A DNA stretch of 64,000 nt from Nitrospirota bacterium (GCA_016212095.1 JACRHH010000037.1:124001-188000); one strand, 5' to 3'; shown: positions 46,538-56,737, numbered from the stretch's first letter. Notes: a model not told the origin generated them from the letters alone. A program made the numbers and translations.

Positions 46538-47296
46538 CTACATCCCGTAAACGTCGCCGTCCTTGAGAATCGTTAGCCCCGGAATGCCGAGCGCCTCGAT
46601 TTCGGGGATGATTTCGTCGGATGTCTGCGGCTTCAGGTGTGTGATAAGCACGCGCTCAGGCGGGTGTTTCAGCTTTGCGAGGTCTGCCTTCATGAGCGAC
46701 GGCGACATGTGGCCGGTTTTAAGCGCCATGGCGGTCATGCGTTCGGGAAACGACACCTCGACGATAACCGTATGCACACGCTCAACCGCGCGCCAGATTT
46801 CGTCGGTCGGGCCTGTGTCGCCGGTGTAGAGCAGGATGCGCCCGCCGAAATCGACAAGATAGCCGGTTGCCGGAACCGAATGATTTACCGGAATCGCCAT
46901 TATTTTCAGGCCGTTTAGCGTAATCCATTGCCCGGTCTCGATCTCGGCGTAGGTCATCACCGGATTGTCGGAGTTGGGAATGTTGGTGAAATCCGGCCAG
47001 ACATGATCGTTTAAAAGATGGTCGCGGATGGTGTCGAGCACCGGCTTGATGCCGTATAGCTTCACGCCGTTCCAGCCACGGCGCAGGATAATGTTGTCGG
47101 CGAGGGCCGGAATGGAGCGGATGTGATCGAGATGGCCGTGCGTGATGAAGATGTGGCGAAGATGCCGCTGCGCTTCCTCCGGAAGCACCGACGTGACCGC
47201 GCCCGCGTCCAGGAGCAGATCGTCTCCGATTAAAAAGCCGGGCGGGTTATGGCCCGGAAGCTCCGCGCCGGAGCATCCGAGAACGGTTATCTTCAT
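46538..47296 (-). CDS. metallo-beta-lactamase fold hydrolase, phosphodiesterase-like
   Basis: 252 residues with the MBL metal motif THGHLDH, further His and Asp ligands in NHSVPATG, YTGDTG and ITHLKP, and the opening ITVLGCSGAELPG. This pattern is closest to class II cAMP phosphodiesterase-like and RNase Z-like hydrolases. The substrate is not known. It starts inside the end of trpA (ATGA overlap), so it is translated with the trp operon. No role in tryptophan synthesis is implied. Confidence 0.88.
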   Translation of the reverse strand: MKITVLGCSGAELPGHNPPGFLIGDDLLLDAGAVTSVLPEEAQRHLRHIFITHGHLDHIRSIPALADNIILRRGWNGVKLYGIKPVLDTIRDHLLNDHVWPDFTNIPNSDNPVMTYAEIETGQWITLNGLKIMAIPVNHSVPATGYLVDFGGRILLYTGDTGPTDEIWRAVERVHTVIVEVSFPERMTAMALKTGHMSPSLMKADLAKLKHPPERVLITHLKPQTSDEIIPEIEALGIPGLTILKDGDVYGM

Positions 47297-48075
47297 TGCG
47301 GCTGGCGCATGGCCTCCTTCAGCGAACTGACGAACGATTTCATATCGTCATTCGCCGCTATTTTCTTGACTATGGCGCTTCCAACTATCACGCCGTCCGA
47401 AACGGATGCGGCCCACGCCGCGTCGTCCGGCGTTGCGATGCCGAAGCCGAGCGCAACCGGCAGGCCCGCGATTGCGCCTATCTCGCGTATGCGTTCCCGC
47501 ATCCCCATCTCGGTCACAAGAGCGGAGCCTGTGATGCCGGTGATCGTGACGTAGTAGAGGAACCCGCGCGAGGCCTTGGCCACGATCTCCACGCGTTCGG
47601 GCGTGCTGGTGGGCGCAAGCAGGAAAATCGTGTCGATCCCTTTGGGCCGACATGCCGCAATCAGCGAGTCGGCCTCGTCTGCTATCAGGTCAGGCACGAT
47701 GATGCCGTCAACCCCGGCCTCCGCCGCGTCCGCCGCGAATCCGTCCTCACCGTATTTGAGAACCGGGTTGTAGTAGGTCATCAAAATTAGCGGAATGGAT
47801 GTTTTCTCGCGAAGCTTTTTAACCAGAGCAATTACTGAATGAAGGGTCACGCCGCGCACGAGCGCGCGTTCGGCGGCGCGCTGGATGACCGGGCCGTCTG
47901 CCATCGGATCACTAAACGGAACCCCAAGCTCGATGATGTCCGCGCCGGACGCCTCAAGCTCAAGCACCAGCCGCCCGGTGTCTTCCAGCGACGGATCGCC
48001 GGCCATGATGTAGGCAATCAGCGGCTTTTCGTTTTTCGCCCTCAGTTCGTCGAATTTCGCGCCGATTCTGCTCAT
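47293..48075 (-). CDS. trpA: tryptophan synthase alpha subunit
   Basis: Cleaves indole-3-glycerol phosphate to indole, which is channelled to TrpB. The 260 residues carry the family signature [14 protein letters not shown] (catalytic Glu and Asp), [10 protein letters not shown], and [12 protein letters not shown]. It overlaps trpB by 4 bases and the MBL gene by 4 bases. Confidence 0.97.
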   Translation of the reverse strand: MSRIGAKFDELRAKNEKPLIAYIMAGDPSLEDTGRLVLELEASGADIIELGVPFSDPMADGPVIQRAAERALVRGVTLHSVIALVKKLREKTSIPLILMTYYNPVLKYGEDGFAADAAEAGVDGIIVPDLIADEADSLIAACRPKGIDTIFLLAPTSTPERVEIVAKASRGFLYYVTITGITGSALVTEMGMRERIREIGAIAGLPVALGFGIATPDDAAWAASVSDGVIVGSAIVKKIAANDDMKSFVSSLKEAMRQPQ

Positions 48076-49259
48076 GGTGTTATCTCCATCTCCGCAACCT
48101 GCTGAACGTCCTTGTCGCCCCGGCCCGACAGGTTCACGATCATGATCTCGTTTTTGCCCATTGCCGGAGCGCGTTTCACGGCCTCGGCCACGGCATGGGC
48201 CGATTCCAGCGCGGGAATGATTCCCTCGGTGCGGGCTAGAAGCCCGAAGGCCTCCAGCGCTTCGCTGTCAACCGCCCATGTGTATTCTATCCGGCCCGAA
48301 TCGCGCAGATACGCATGTTCCGGGCCGACGGATGCGTAGTCGAGCCCGGCGGACACCGAATGGGTGTCCAGCACGTTTCCGTCATCGCTCTGAAGCAGAT
48401 AGCTCTTCGCGCCCTGCAACACGCCAAGCGAGCCGCCTGCAAACCGCGCCGCGTGACGCCCGGTTTCGATGCCCGATCCGCCAGCCTCAACGCCGATCAT
48501 CCCAACAGAATGCTCTTCGAGGAAGGCGTGAAAAAGCCCGATGGAATTGCTTCCGCCGCCCACGCAGGCTATTAACAGGTCGGGCAGCCTGTTTTCGGCC
48601 TTGAGGATCTGCTTCTTCGCCTCGCGCCCGATTATCGACTGGAAATCGCGCACCATCGCCGGATACGGATGCGGGCCGAAGGCCGTGCCGAGCACATAAT
48701 GCGTGTCTCGCACGTTTGCCGTCCAGTCGCGCAGGGCCTCGTTGATCGCGTCTTTCAGCGTGCGGCTTCCGATGCTCACCTCGATAACCCGCGCGCCAAG
48801 CAGCTTCATGCGGAAGACGTTCAGCGCCTGCCTTTTAACGTCGTCGGAGCCCATGTAAACATCGCACGAAAGACCGCAGACCGCCGCGCCGGTGGCTGTC
48901 GCCACGCCGTGCTGGCCGGCGCCGGTCTCGGCGATCAGTCGCCTTTTGCCCATGCGCCTCGCCATCACGGCCTGAGCCAGCGCGTTGTTAATCTTGTGTG
49001 CGCCGGTGTGGCAGAGGTCTTCGCGTTTCAGGTATATCTTCGCGCCGCCAAGCTCTTTCGTGAGCCGCGAGGCGAAATAGAGCGGAGTGGGGCGTCCGAC
49101 GTAATTGGCGAACAGGGAATCCATCTCGGCCTTGAAAGACTTGTCGCCCTTCAAGCGCAGATAGAATTCCTCAAGCTCGATTAGCGCGGGCATGAGGGTT
49201 TCCGGCACGTAACGGCCCCCGTAAACGCCGAAATGGCCTTTGGAATCTGGTAGCCGCAT
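48072..49259 (-). CDS. trpB: tryptophan synthase beta subunit
   Basis: Pyridoxal-phosphate enzyme that joins indole and serine. The 395 residues contain the PLP lysine in [19 protein letters not shown], the phosphate loop GGGSNSIG, and [12 protein letters not shown] near the start. The start shares one base with the trpF stop and it overlaps trpA by 4 bases, which fits the fixed 1:1 complex of the two subunits. Confidence 0.98.
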   Translation of the reverse strand: MRLPDSKGHFGVYGGRYVPETLMPALIELEEFYLRLKGDKSFKAEMDSLFANYVGRPTPLYFASRLTKELGGAKIYLKREDLCHTGAHKINNALAQAVMARRMGKRRLIAETGAGQHGVATATGAAVCGLSCDVYMGSDDVKRQALNVFRMKLLGARVIEVSIGSRTLKDAINEALRDWTANVRDTHYVLGTAFGPHPYPAMVRDFQSIIGREAKKQILKAENRLPDLLIACVGGGSNSIGLFHAFLEEHSVGMIGVEAGGSGIETGRHAARFAGGSLGVLQGAKSYLLQSDDGNVLDTHSVSAGLDYASVGPEHAYLRDSGRIEYTWAVDSEALEAFGLLARTEGIIPALESAHAVAEAVKRAPAMGKNEIMIVNLSGRGDKDVQQVAEMEITP

Positions 49260-49909
49260 TACGACGACCCGCCTTCCCGCCTTGGCGCAAGATGGATCGA
49301 TCGAAGATTATCTATAAAAGCCTTCATTTTATGCGAGTCCTTCCTTCGCTTGTTGCCGGGCATTTCAACGCCGGTGCTCACGTCCACGGCGTACGGCTGA
49401 ACCATCGATGCTGCCTCGGCCACGTTTTCGGCAGTAAGCCCGCCAGACAGGATGACCGGACGCATCCTTGCCGCTTCACTTGCGATATCCCAGTTGAAAC
49501 GCTTTCCGCTTCCGCCGTATTCGTTTTCCGTGTACGAGTCCAGCAGCACAGCCGAGACGCGGTAATTCATTATCGGGTCGAGGCTGTTCCAGTCGCGCAC
49601 GCGAAACGCCTTTATCACGCGCAGATTCATCAGGTCGCAATGTTCAGGCGTTTCGTCGCCATGAAGCTGAACGACATCAAGTCCGCAGCGTTCGGCAACG
49701 CCATGCACAACCGTTATGGGCTCGTTTACAAAAACGCCAACCAGGGTGACGAGGGGCGGCAGCTTTTTCGTTATCGCAAGAACCTCTTCTGGCGTGACGT
49801 GGCGCGGGCTCCCCGCATAGAAGACGAAGCCGAGCGCGTCGGCTCCAAGCCTGATCGCTTCGAGCGCGTCGTCAACATTTGTTATGCCGCAGATTTTTAC
49901 CCGTACCAT
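49259..49909 (-). CDS. trpF: phosphoribosylanthranilate isomerase
   Basis: Isomerises N-(5'-phosphoribosyl)anthranilate to the carboxyphenylamino-deoxyribulose phosphate. 216 residues, TIM barrel: [12 protein letters not shown] with the catalytic Cys, VQLHGDE, and the C-terminal [11 protein letters not shown] with the phosphate site. A 52-base gap separates it from trpC, the only sizeable gap inside the trp genes. Confidence 0.96.
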   Translation of the reverse strand: MVRVKICGITNVDDALEAIRLGADALGFVFYAGSPRHVTPEEVLAITKKLPPLVTLVGVFVNEPITVVHGVAERCGLDVVQLHGDETPEHCDLMNLRVIKAFRVRDWNSLDPIMNYRVSAVLLDSYTENEYGGSGKRFNWDIASEAARMRPVILSGGLTAENVAEAASMVQPYAVDVSTGVEMPGNKRRKDSHKMKAFIDNLRSIHLAPRREGGSS

Positions 49910-49961
49910 TGTCAGATCACCGGAAGCCGCGCAAGGGCTTCCCTTATCTTATCATCAGGCT

Positions 49962-50771
49962 TCACGCTTCGCCTCCTTGTTTTACCGGTAAATTTTTTCC
50001 AAGTAATTCGTCGATCTTGTCGCCGGGGTTCGGAGTTTTCACTATCGATGTTCCAACCAGCATCGCAGCGGTTCGAGTGGCAAGCAGACGCTCCACGTCG
50101 GCCCGCGAGCCAATGCCGCTTTCGGCCACAACAACGCGGTCTTCCGGAATGTCCGGCAGAAGGCGGATGGTGGTTTCGAGATCGATTCCCAGGGTTTTTA
50201 GATTCCGGTTGTTAATGCCCACAAGCCGCGCGCCGACGGAAAGCGCGGTGTCAAGTTCCTTTGCGTCATGCGCTTCAACCAGCGTTTCGAGGCCGGTTTC
50301 AGCCGCAAGCCCAATCAGGTCTTCAAGCAGGCTTCTTTCGAGCGCGGCAACGATTAAAAGCACGGCGTCAGCATTGTTCGCCCTCGCCTCGTATATCTGA
50401 TACGGATCGAATATGAAATCCTTCCGCAGAAGCGGCAGATCGCATGACCTTCTGGCTATTGAAAGGTTTTCGAGCGCGCCCTGAAAAAAATCCTCTTCCG
50501 TGAGCACCGAGATGCAGGCCGCGCCGTGATGTTGGTAAATCGCGGCGAATTTAGCCGGATCGAAGTCGGCGCGTATAAGCCCCTTCGATGGCGAGGCTTT
50601 TTTCAGCTCGGCGATAAGCGCAAGCGAGTTTGGCGTTCGTGCAAGCGCCGCCGAAAACGGGCGGGCGGGCGGCATTCCCGCAATAACGGCCCGCAACTCG
50701 GCAAGCGGCGCGTTGCTTTTGGCTGCCGCAAGCGATTCGCGCTTCCTGGCAATTATCCTGTCTAAAATCAT
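49962..50771 (-). CDS. trpC: indole-3-glycerol phosphate synthase
   Basis: Closes the indole ring. 269 residues, TIM barrel: LIAELKKASPSKGLIR, VLTEEDFFQGALENL, LLRKDFIFDPYQIYEAR, GINNRNLKT and VAESGI. All are standard signatures with the catalytic Lys and Glu. It is separate from trpF here, unlike the fused enzyme of enterics. It lies 4 bases after trpD. Confidence 0.97.
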   Translation of the reverse strand: MILDRIIARKRESLAAAKSNAPLAELRAVIAGMPPARPFSAALARTPNSLALIAELKKASPSKGLIRADFDPAKFAAIYQHHGAACISVLTEEDFFQGALENLSIARRSCDLPLLRKDFIFDPYQIYEARANNADAVLLIVAALERSLLEDLIGLAAETGLETLVEAHDAKELDTALSVGARLVGINNRNLKTLGIDLETTIRLLPDIPEDRVVVAESGIGSRADVERLLATRTAAMLVGTSIVKTPNPGDKIDELLGKNLPVKQGGEA

Positions 50772-50775
50772 GAGC

Positions 50776-51782
50776 TTAGGCGTTCGTTACGGCGCGAACC
50801 TCGTTCAGCTTCCGAAGCGCCGCGCCCGAATCTATGGCCGCTTCAGCCATTCTCACGCCCACCTGAATGGATGCGGCCTTGCCGGAAACATAAAGCGCTG
50901 CTGCTGCGTTCAGCACAACGATGTTGCGCTTCGGGCCGGCCTCGCCGCCAAGAATCGAAATGGTAATATCGGCGTTTTCCTGAGCGTCGCCGCCGGTTAG
51001 GTCTTCGCTTCTAGCAAGCGGAATGCCGTAGTCGATGGGGTTCAGCGTCCATGTCGTAACGCTTCCGGCGCGCCATTCCGATACGCGCGTCTTGTCGGTC
51101 ACGGTTATCTCGTCGAGGCCGTCCTCGCCGTGAACAACCATCGCGTGCGATGCGCCGAGGTTTCCAAGCGCGCTTGCAAGCGGTTCGGTCAGCCTGTCGG
51201 AAAACACGCCGATAAGCTGCATCTTCGCCCCAGCCGGATTGGTGAGCGGCCCAAGCACGTTGAAAATGGTGCGGATGCCGATTTCGCGCCTTGGCCCGAT
51301 GGCGAATTTCATGGCCGGATGAAAAAGCGGCGCAAACAGAAACCCGAACCCGGTTTTCGCAAGGCATTCCTCCACCTTTTTGGGCATGAGATCGATCTTC
51401 ACGCCTAGCGCCTCAAGCACGTCGGCGCTGCCCGATCTGCTTGAAACAGAGCGGTTGCCGTGCTTGGCCACAGGCGCGCCGGCAGCCGCAACCACGAATC
51501 CTGCTGTTGTAGAAATATTGAACGTGTGCGACATGTCGCCGCCCGTGCCGCAGGTGTCAACCGTTCCGGCAGGCGCGATGATGGTTGTTGCCTTCTCGCG
51601 CATCACGCGCGCCCCCCCGGAGATTTCACCAACCGTTTCGCCCTTCATGCGAAGGCCGGTCAGAAACGCGCCTATCTGGGCGTCGGTAAGCTTGCCGTCC
51701 ATCAGCTCGTCCATTGTGGCGATCATTTCCGTCTCGGAAAGATCGATGTTCTGCGTCACCATCGAGATGGCTTCCCGTATCA

Positions 51783-51786
<4 letters not shown>
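50776..51786 (-). CDS. trpD: anthranilate phosphoribosyltransferase
   Basis: Transfers phosphoribose to anthranilate. From the ATG at 51786 it has 336 residues. It carries [17 protein letters not shown] and [19 protein letters not shown], the diphosphate and anthranilate loops, and [10 protein letters not shown]. The upstream open frame is inside trpG and is rejected; the ATGA overlap with trpG and a GGGGTGA site decide the start. It is not fused with trpG. Confidence 0.96.
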
Positions 51787-52352
<566 letters not shown>

Positions 52353-52364
52353 ATTGAATCCGCC

Positions 52365-53807
52365 TTAATCCAGCTTGGCCAGCCCGGCCTGAGCCATTGC
52401 AACCGCCTTGAACATCCCACTGGCCTTGTTCACGGTCTCGGCATATTCCGATTCCGGATCGGAATCGGCCACGATTCCCGCGCCTGCCTGAACGTATGCC
52501 ATGCCGTCCTTTATCAAAATAGTGCGAATGGTTATGCACATGTCCATGCTGCCCGAAAAACCGATGTAGCCAACCGATCCGCCGTAGGTTCCGCGCCGCG
52601 TGGGCTCAAGCTCCTCGATAACCTCCATCGCCCGAACCTTGGGCGCTCCGCTCAATGTTCCGGCTGGAAAGGATGCGCGAATCACGTCGAAGGCGTTCAG
52701 GCCGCTCCGGAGTTTTCCAACCACGTTTGAGACCATATGCATCACGTGCGAGTAGCGTTCCACCGTCATCAGATCGGTAACGCGAACCGTTCCGGCCTCG
52801 GCAACCCGGCCAACATCGTTGCGGCCAAGATCGACAAGCATGATATGCTCGGCGCATTCCTTGGGGTCGGCCTTCATCTCGGCCTCAAGCGCATTGTCTT
52901 CCTCGGCGTTCTTGCCGCGCCTGCGCGTTCCCGCAATGGGGCGAAGCTCGATTTCGCCGCCTTCGAGGCGCACAAGTATTTCGGGCGAAGAACCGGCCAG
53001 AATCGCATCGCCGGTATTGATGTAGTACATATAAGGAGACGGGTTTATCACGCGAAGCGCGCGGTATATGTCGAACGGATCGCAGCTCACCGGCGTGCCG
53101 AAACGCTGTGAAAGCACAACCTGAAATATGTCGCCCGCGCGTATGTATTCCTTCGAGCGCTCAACAATTGCCTTGAACGCTTCCTTGTCCGGGAAGTTTG
53201 AAACAAACGGTTTGTCGTATTTCTGTCCGGAATCGGCCACATGCCTTCTTTCCGGAAGCGGACGGCGCAGTCTTTCAATAATGGATTCGATCTTGTCGCA
53301 GGCGGCGCGATACGCATCGTCCACCGGAACGCCTTCGGTGCAGGCGTTCGCAACAACCTTTATCTTCTGCGCGAAGTTGTCGAATATGACCAGCGTGTCG
53401 GCAAACATGAGAAACCGGTCGGGAAGACCAAGGCCCGGACGGTTTTCGTCGGGCAGGCGCTCGATGCTTCTTACCGTGTCGTAGCCGTAGTAACCCACAA
53501 GTCCGCCGGTGAACGGCGGAAGCCCGTCAACCGCAACCGGCCTGTAACGCCGGAGTTCGGCCTGAGCATCCTCGAAGGGATCGCCGCCTGTGCCGCTGAA
53601 CACCTTGCGGATGTCAGCGCCGATGAACGAATAGCGCGCCCACTTCTCGCCGCCCACCACGCTTTCAAGCAGAAACGACGGAGTGGCGGCAAGCTTCAGG
53701 TACGCTGTCACGGGCGTTTCGAAGTCGGCCAGAATCTCTCGGCAGACCGGAATGAGGTTTCCGGTCTCGGCCATCATTTTGAAATCGTTAAAAGCCGGGA
53801 AAAACAT
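52365..53807 (-). CDS. trpE: anthranilate synthase component I
   Basis: Converts chorismate to anthranilate, the first step of the pathway and normally feedback-inhibited by tryptophan. The 480 residues contain VVLSQRFGT, LRVINPSPYMYYINTG, PIAGTRRRGKN and GTLSGAPKVRAME, as in chorismate-binding enzymes. An N-terminal segment with LLESVVGGEKWARYSF carries the inhibitor-binding region (LLES). It is the first gene of the minus-strand run. I see no clear ribosome site at 53807; Met codons at 53777 and 53774 are alternatives. Confidence 0.95.
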   Translation of the reverse strand: MFFPAFNDFKMMAETGNLIPVCREILADFETPVTAYLKLAATPSFLLESVVGGEKWARYSFIGADIRKVFSGTGGDPFEDAQAELRRYRPVAVDGLPPFTGGLVGYYGYDTVRSIERLPDENRPGLGLPDRFLMFADTLVIFDNFAQKIKVVANACTEGVPVDDAYRAACDKIESIIERLRRPLPERRHVADSGQKYDKPFVSNFPDKEAFKAIVERSKEYIRAGDIFQVVLSQRFGTPVSCDPFDIYRALRVINPSPYMYYINTGDAILAGSSPEILVRLEGGEIELRPIAGTRRRGKNAEEDNALEAEMKADPKECAEHIMLVDLGRNDVGRVAEAGTVRVTDLMTVERYSHVMHMVSNVVGKLRSGLNAFDVIRASFPAGTLSGAPKVRAMEVIEELEPTRRGTYGGSVGYIGFSGSMDMCITIRTILIKDGMAYVQAGAGIVADSDPESEYAETVNKASGMFKAVAMAQAGLAKLD

Positions 53808-53877
53808 CCGTACAGTTTAGCACAGACAGCGCGAATATCGATTCGGACATAACGCCGTTTGCATGTGTGGAAAACAC

Positions 53878-53917
53878 GCGTGTCTAATGAGACACGCCAT
53901 GCGTTGCGATAGCGCAA
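53878..53917 (-). promoter_or_regulatory. two adjacent hairpins upstream of trpE
   Basis: GCGTGTCT-AATG-AGACACGC (53878-53897) is a perfect 8-bp stem; GTTGCG-ATAG-CGCAAC (53902-53917) is a 6-bp stem. Both lie 70-110 bases before trpE on the minus strand. They could belong to an attenuator or leader control, but I see no Trp-rich leader peptide, no T-box and no terminator T run. The rest of 53808-54067 is AT-rich and holds no gene. Confidence 0.35.
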
Positions 53918-54067
53918 CAACGTAATAAACCAAAACGCCTGGCGGGGGTGTTTGAACAACGAATATTGGCGACATTGCTACATTTATGGCGTATCCCGGC
54001 ATTGGCCCGCTATTTGCTATTTCCGTGGCAATGCACGGAATTGATCATAAAGATTGCACGAAATTTC

Positions 54068-54097
54068 TTGACATTGTCGGGAGCGTGATGATTTAAT
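54068..54097 (+). promoter_or_regulatory. sigma-70-like promoter of porin
   Basis: TTGACA (54068-54073), 18 bases, TTTAAT (54092-54097; 5 of 6). The hexamers and spacing equal those proposed for metK. The next gene starts 281 bases downstream, so the transcript would have a long leader. Confidence 0.55.
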
Positions 54098-54130
54098 GCG
54101 TGAACCAGCGGTGAATGTTAATAAAAAAGG

Positions 54131-54211
54131 CGATCAGCCGGCAACCGCGACTTACCTTTCGAACACAGATGAACAGACGGTTTTATGCACAGGACGGCGT
54201 ACAACTGATCG
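54131..54211 (+). ncRNA. candidate structured leader RNA of porin
   Basis: Three nested pairings close an 81-base element: CGATCAG (54131-54137) with CTGATCG (54205-54211), CCG (54138-54140) with CGG (54195-54197), and AACCG (54143-54147) with CGGTT (54178-54182). It lies in the 270-base untranslated leader between the promoter and the porin. I do not recognise a known riboswitch class. The pairing is by eye and may be chance. Confidence 0.35.
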
Positions 54212-54227
54212 ATTTGGGAGGAGGTGA

Positions 54228-54368
54228 TTGAGGCGTAACCCGGAGAAACGGTCAAGTCTTTCATTAAGGGCTTCAACCGTAACAATGTTGGTCGTTTCAG
54301 TTGAGAAAGAAAAATGCGGTGACACTTTTGAAACCAGCAGAAATACTTCCAGAGAGAAGGGGGTTTAA
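54228..54368 (+). CDS. possible small ORF in porin leader
   Basis: A 46-codon frame from TTG at 54228 ends 9 bases before the porin ATG. It is preceded at once by GGGAGGAGGTGA, a perfect 9-base match to the ribosomal anti-Shine-Dalgarno, though spacing is tighter than ideal. The peptide (MRRNPEKRSSLSLRAS at its start) is basic and Ser/Thr-rich and matches nothing I know. It may be a leader peptide that controls porin translation, or the site may serve a 5-codon GTG frame at 54225 instead. Low confidence. Confidence 0.3.
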   Translation: MRRNPEKRSSLSLRASTVTMLVVSVEKEKCGDTFETSRNTSREKGV

Positions 54369-54377
54369 CAACCTACT

Positions 54378-55664
54378 ATGAAAAAGATTTTAGCAGCAGC
54401 ATTGAGTGCAGCATTCGTTCTGAGCTTCGCAGCAATTTCCTCCGCCGCACACGAAGAGAAAACAGCTGATGCCTCGCCGGTTGTGGCGAAGGGTTCAACT
54501 GCGGTTACAATCGACGGGTCGATGCGTTTCAGGGGCTACACGGATGGTGACACCAAAGAGGGTGACAGCACCGGCGACAAATCCGGATACGATACCCGCG
54601 TTCAGCTCGGCGTTGGCGCAAACGTTGCCGACAATGTTTCAGCGTATCTGCAGCTTGAAACCGGCGACGGCTCAAGCGATACCGACGCGTGGGGCGATCC
54701 TGACGGCAGCGGTCTCATGAGTGGCGGCAGCAAGCACGCGGATGGTGCTAACGACCTTTCGATCATGCAGGCATGGATCAACTACAGGTTCGATGGCGGC
54801 GGCGTGAAGGTTGGCCATCTGCCGCTTGCGCTCGGCAACAAGCTTTTCTTCGATCACACCGGTTCCGGTGACGACGCCATCGTCGTCTATTTCGATCCGA
54901 ACAGCCAGACACACATCGGCCTTCTCGATGTGAAGTTTGTTGAGGGCGACACGACGCAGTCCGGCGATGACATCGACGGTTATGTGGCTCTTGCCACCTA
55001 CAAGGTTGATGACAGCCTGAACGTTGGCGCAAACATCACCAATCTGAGGAACAACAATAGCGAGATGGATTTCTACAACATCGGCCTTACGGCCAATGGC
55101 AAGGCGTCCGGCATTTCCTACAAGGCCGACCTTGAAATCCAGACCGGCGACAAGAGCAAAGGCGTTTCCCAGTCCGCCATGGCTCTCATGCTTGGCGGTT
55201 CGATGGATCTGGGCGGCACGGTTGTGGGCGCGGAGCTCGGCTACGGTTCCGGCGATGACGGCACCGATGCGTCGGAGAACGCCAACTTCACGAACTTCCT
55301 CACCGATACCCGCTACTTCACCACCATAACCGGTTATCGACAGGCGGTTCCGGGCCAGGCAGGAAAGAACAGCGGTCTTGCCAACATGACCTACCTTCAG
55401 GTCAACGCCAACACCAAGACGAAGTGCCCGATTAGCGGCAAGGATGTTGCCATTACCGGTCGCGCCACATACATGAAGCTTAACGAAGTGGCGGCTGGCG
55501 CTGAAGATGCGCTCGGCACCGAAATCGACGCATGGGCAACCTGGTCGCTCGCAAAGAACACGAGCTACACACTTGAGGCGGCCTACCTCCTTGCAGGCGA
55601 TGCTTGGGGAACCAGCCCGGAGAACGCATACTTCGTCCGCCACGGTATCAACGTCAGCTTCTAG
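54378..55664 (+). CDS. outer membrane porin, beta barrel
   Basis: A 428-residue outer membrane channel. The signal peptide is cut after AISSA (about residue 23). The mature part starts with an acidic stretch and then alternates polar and hydrophobic residues in short strands (VTIDGSMRFRGYTDGD; VSAYLQLETGDG; FVRHGINVSF at the end, with terminal Phe as in outer membrane barrels). Asp and Gly are frequent in turns. About 16 strands are expected; the solute is unknown. It is monocistronic, with its own promoter, long leader and a strong terminator. Confidence 0.85.
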   Translation: MKKILAAALSAAFVLSFAAISSAAHEEKTADASPVVAKGSTAVTIDGSMRFRGYTDGDTKEGDSTGDKSGYDTRVQLGVGANVADNVSAYLQLETGDGSSDTDAWGDPDGSGLMSGGSKHADGANDLSIMQAWINYRFDGGGVKVGHLPLALGNKLFFDHTGSGDDAIVVYFDPNSQTHIGLLDVKFVEGDTTQSGDDIDGYVALATYKVDDSLNVGANITNLRNNNSEMDFYNIGLTANGKASGISYKADLEIQTGDKSKGVSQSAMALMLGGSMDLGGTVVGAELGYGSGDDGTDASENANFTNFLTDTRYFTTITGYRQAVPGQAGKNSGLANMTYLQVNANTKTKCPISGKDVAITGRATYMKLNEVAAGAEDALGTEIDAWATWSLAKNTSYTLEAAYLLAGDAWGTSPENAYFVRHGINVSF

Positions 55665-55685
55665 GCTGATTCTTTTCGCTTAACC

Positions 55686-55722
55686 AAAAAGCCCCGTTCG
55701 GGTTATCCTGAACGGGGCTTTT
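55686..55722. terminator. terminator after porin
   Basis: AAAAGCCCCGTTC (55687-55699) and GAACGGGGCTTTT (55710-55722) form a 13-bp stem with a 10-base loop; the T run ends the plus-strand transcript. The symmetric A run means it could also work in reverse. Confidence 0.92.
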
Positions 55723-55783
55723 GTTATTGACCTTGGCCACGCCTGACGGCTACCATCTAATATCAAATAGCGGAGGCTGCGCA

Positions 55784-56083
55784 ATGCATACCAGAGTTGG
55801 TGTTCGCGAGGCAAAAACAAACCTTGGCAGACTTTTAAGCGATGTCCGCCGTGGCGCAACTGTTACAATCACCGATCACGGCAGGGATGTGGCCAGGCTT
55901 GTGCCGGTGGAGGAAAAACCGGCAAAGCGGTCTCTTGACGAGCGGTTGCGCGATATGGTGGAGGCGGGATTGCTGGAGGCAAGCGATGGCAAGGAGACAT
56001 TTGCTTCAATGCCTCTCCCGATTGACACCGGGTTGGGCGATATAGCCCAGAGGATGCTTCGCGAAGACAGGGACGCAAGATAA
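55784..56083 (+). CDS. Phd/YefM-type antitoxin
   Basis: A 99-residue antitoxin for the adjacent PIN toxin. The N-terminal Phd/YefM fold (GVREAKTNLGRLLSDVRRG; VTITDHGRDVARLVPV) binds DNA for autoregulation. The C terminus is disordered-looking and should wrap the toxin. The ATG at 55784 has GCGGAGG 8 bases upstream; the frame opens further upstream without similarity. The toxin GTG follows 1 base after the stop. Confidence 0.9.
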   Translation: MHTRVGVREAKTNLGRLLSDVRRGATVTITDHGRDVARLVPVEEKPAKRSLDERLRDMVEAGLLEASDGKETFASMPLPIDTGLGDIAQRMLREDRDAR

Positions 56084-56084
56084 A

Positions 56085-56513
56085 GTGCCGGAACAGGAGC
56101 AGGTAATTCTTTACTGGGACGCCTCCGCGTTACTTTCCGCGTTAATCAACGATGAGCACAGCTTCAATGCCAGACGGCATTTGAGGGATCACGATATTCA
56201 TGTTGTTTCGTCGCTTGCCTGTGTGGAGTTTCACGCGGTCCTATCCAGAATAGCCAGACATTCTTCAGGGGCGGCTGAAGATGTACGGAAAGCGCGCACG
56301 ATTTTCCAGACGAGGCCATGGTTTTGGTCAGAGATGCAACCGGATCTGAAAAGCATACGGCAACTTTCCGAGAAGCATCCGCTCAAGGGGGCGGATCTCT
56401 GGCATTTGGCGGCGTGTCTTTCGCTGAGGACGCGAATGCCTGAATTGCTTCTGCTCACTTATGACAAGGCGTTGCAGGCAGCCGCTGAACGCGAAGGATT
56501 TCCTGCGCTATAA
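56085..56513 (+). CDS. vapC: VapC-type PIN domain ribonuclease toxin
   Basis: A 142-residue PIN-domain nuclease, started by GTG. All four acidic metal ligands are present: Asp12 (YWDASALLSAL), Glu48 (ACVEFHAVLSR), Asp104 (KGADLWHLA) and Asp127 (LTYDKAL). The family usually cleaves tRNA or rRNA; the target here is unknown. It is paired with the Phd-type antitoxin. The pair looks intact, unlike the RelE locus at 30394-31065. Confidence 0.9.
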   Translation: MPEQEQVILYWDASALLSALINDEHSFNARRHLRDHDIHVVSSLACVEFHAVLSRIARHSSGAAEDVRKARTIFQTRPWFWSEMQPDLKSIRQLSEKHPLKGADLWHLAACLSLRTRMPELLLLTYDKALQAAAEREGFPAL

Positions 56514-56583
56514 AATTCGCTTCTATAACAATATTGCCGGGCATCACAATTTCGCCTGCAATCACATCCGCATCGCGCACAAC

Positions 56584-56613
56584 AAAAAAGTCCAGGAGGC
56601 TGTCCTGGACTTT
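56584..56613. terminator. bidirectional terminator between vapC and metK
   Basis: AAAGTCCAGG (56587-56596) and CCTGGACTTT (56604-56613) form a 10-bp stem, with a further A run to the left. It serves the minus strand (metK transcript) best, and perhaps vapC as well. Confidence 0.65.
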
Positions 56614-56620
56614 CTGAAAT

Positions 56621-56727
56621 AAGACCCCCCCGGCTACGCCGTACCCCTCCTTGGCAAGGAGGGGAGTTTCGAGAGCGTAACTCCTCCCCTTGGCAAGGGA
56701 AGGTGGCCGACAGGCCGGAGGGGTCTT
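56621..56727. repeat. GC-rich palindromic element downstream of metK
   Basis: The ends AAGACCCCCCCGGC (56621-56634) and GCCGGAGGGGTCTT (56714-56727) are inverted. Inside is a perfect hairpin CCCCTCCTT-GGC-AAGGAGGGG, and a related CTCCCCTTGGCAAGGG. It is of the small non-coding repeat type, related in style but not in sequence to the elements at 41263 and 60991. Confidence 0.75.
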
Positions 56728-56737
56728 GAATCTTGAA

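Noticed and set aside
53817-54002. Trp attenuation leader peptide before trpE
   Set aside because: Short frames here hold no run of Trp codons, and no U-run terminator follows.
56455-56620. Minus-strand protein-like stretch at the vapC end
   Set aside because: It reads as a plausible peptide but overlaps vapC and a repeat element and has no start with a ribosome site.
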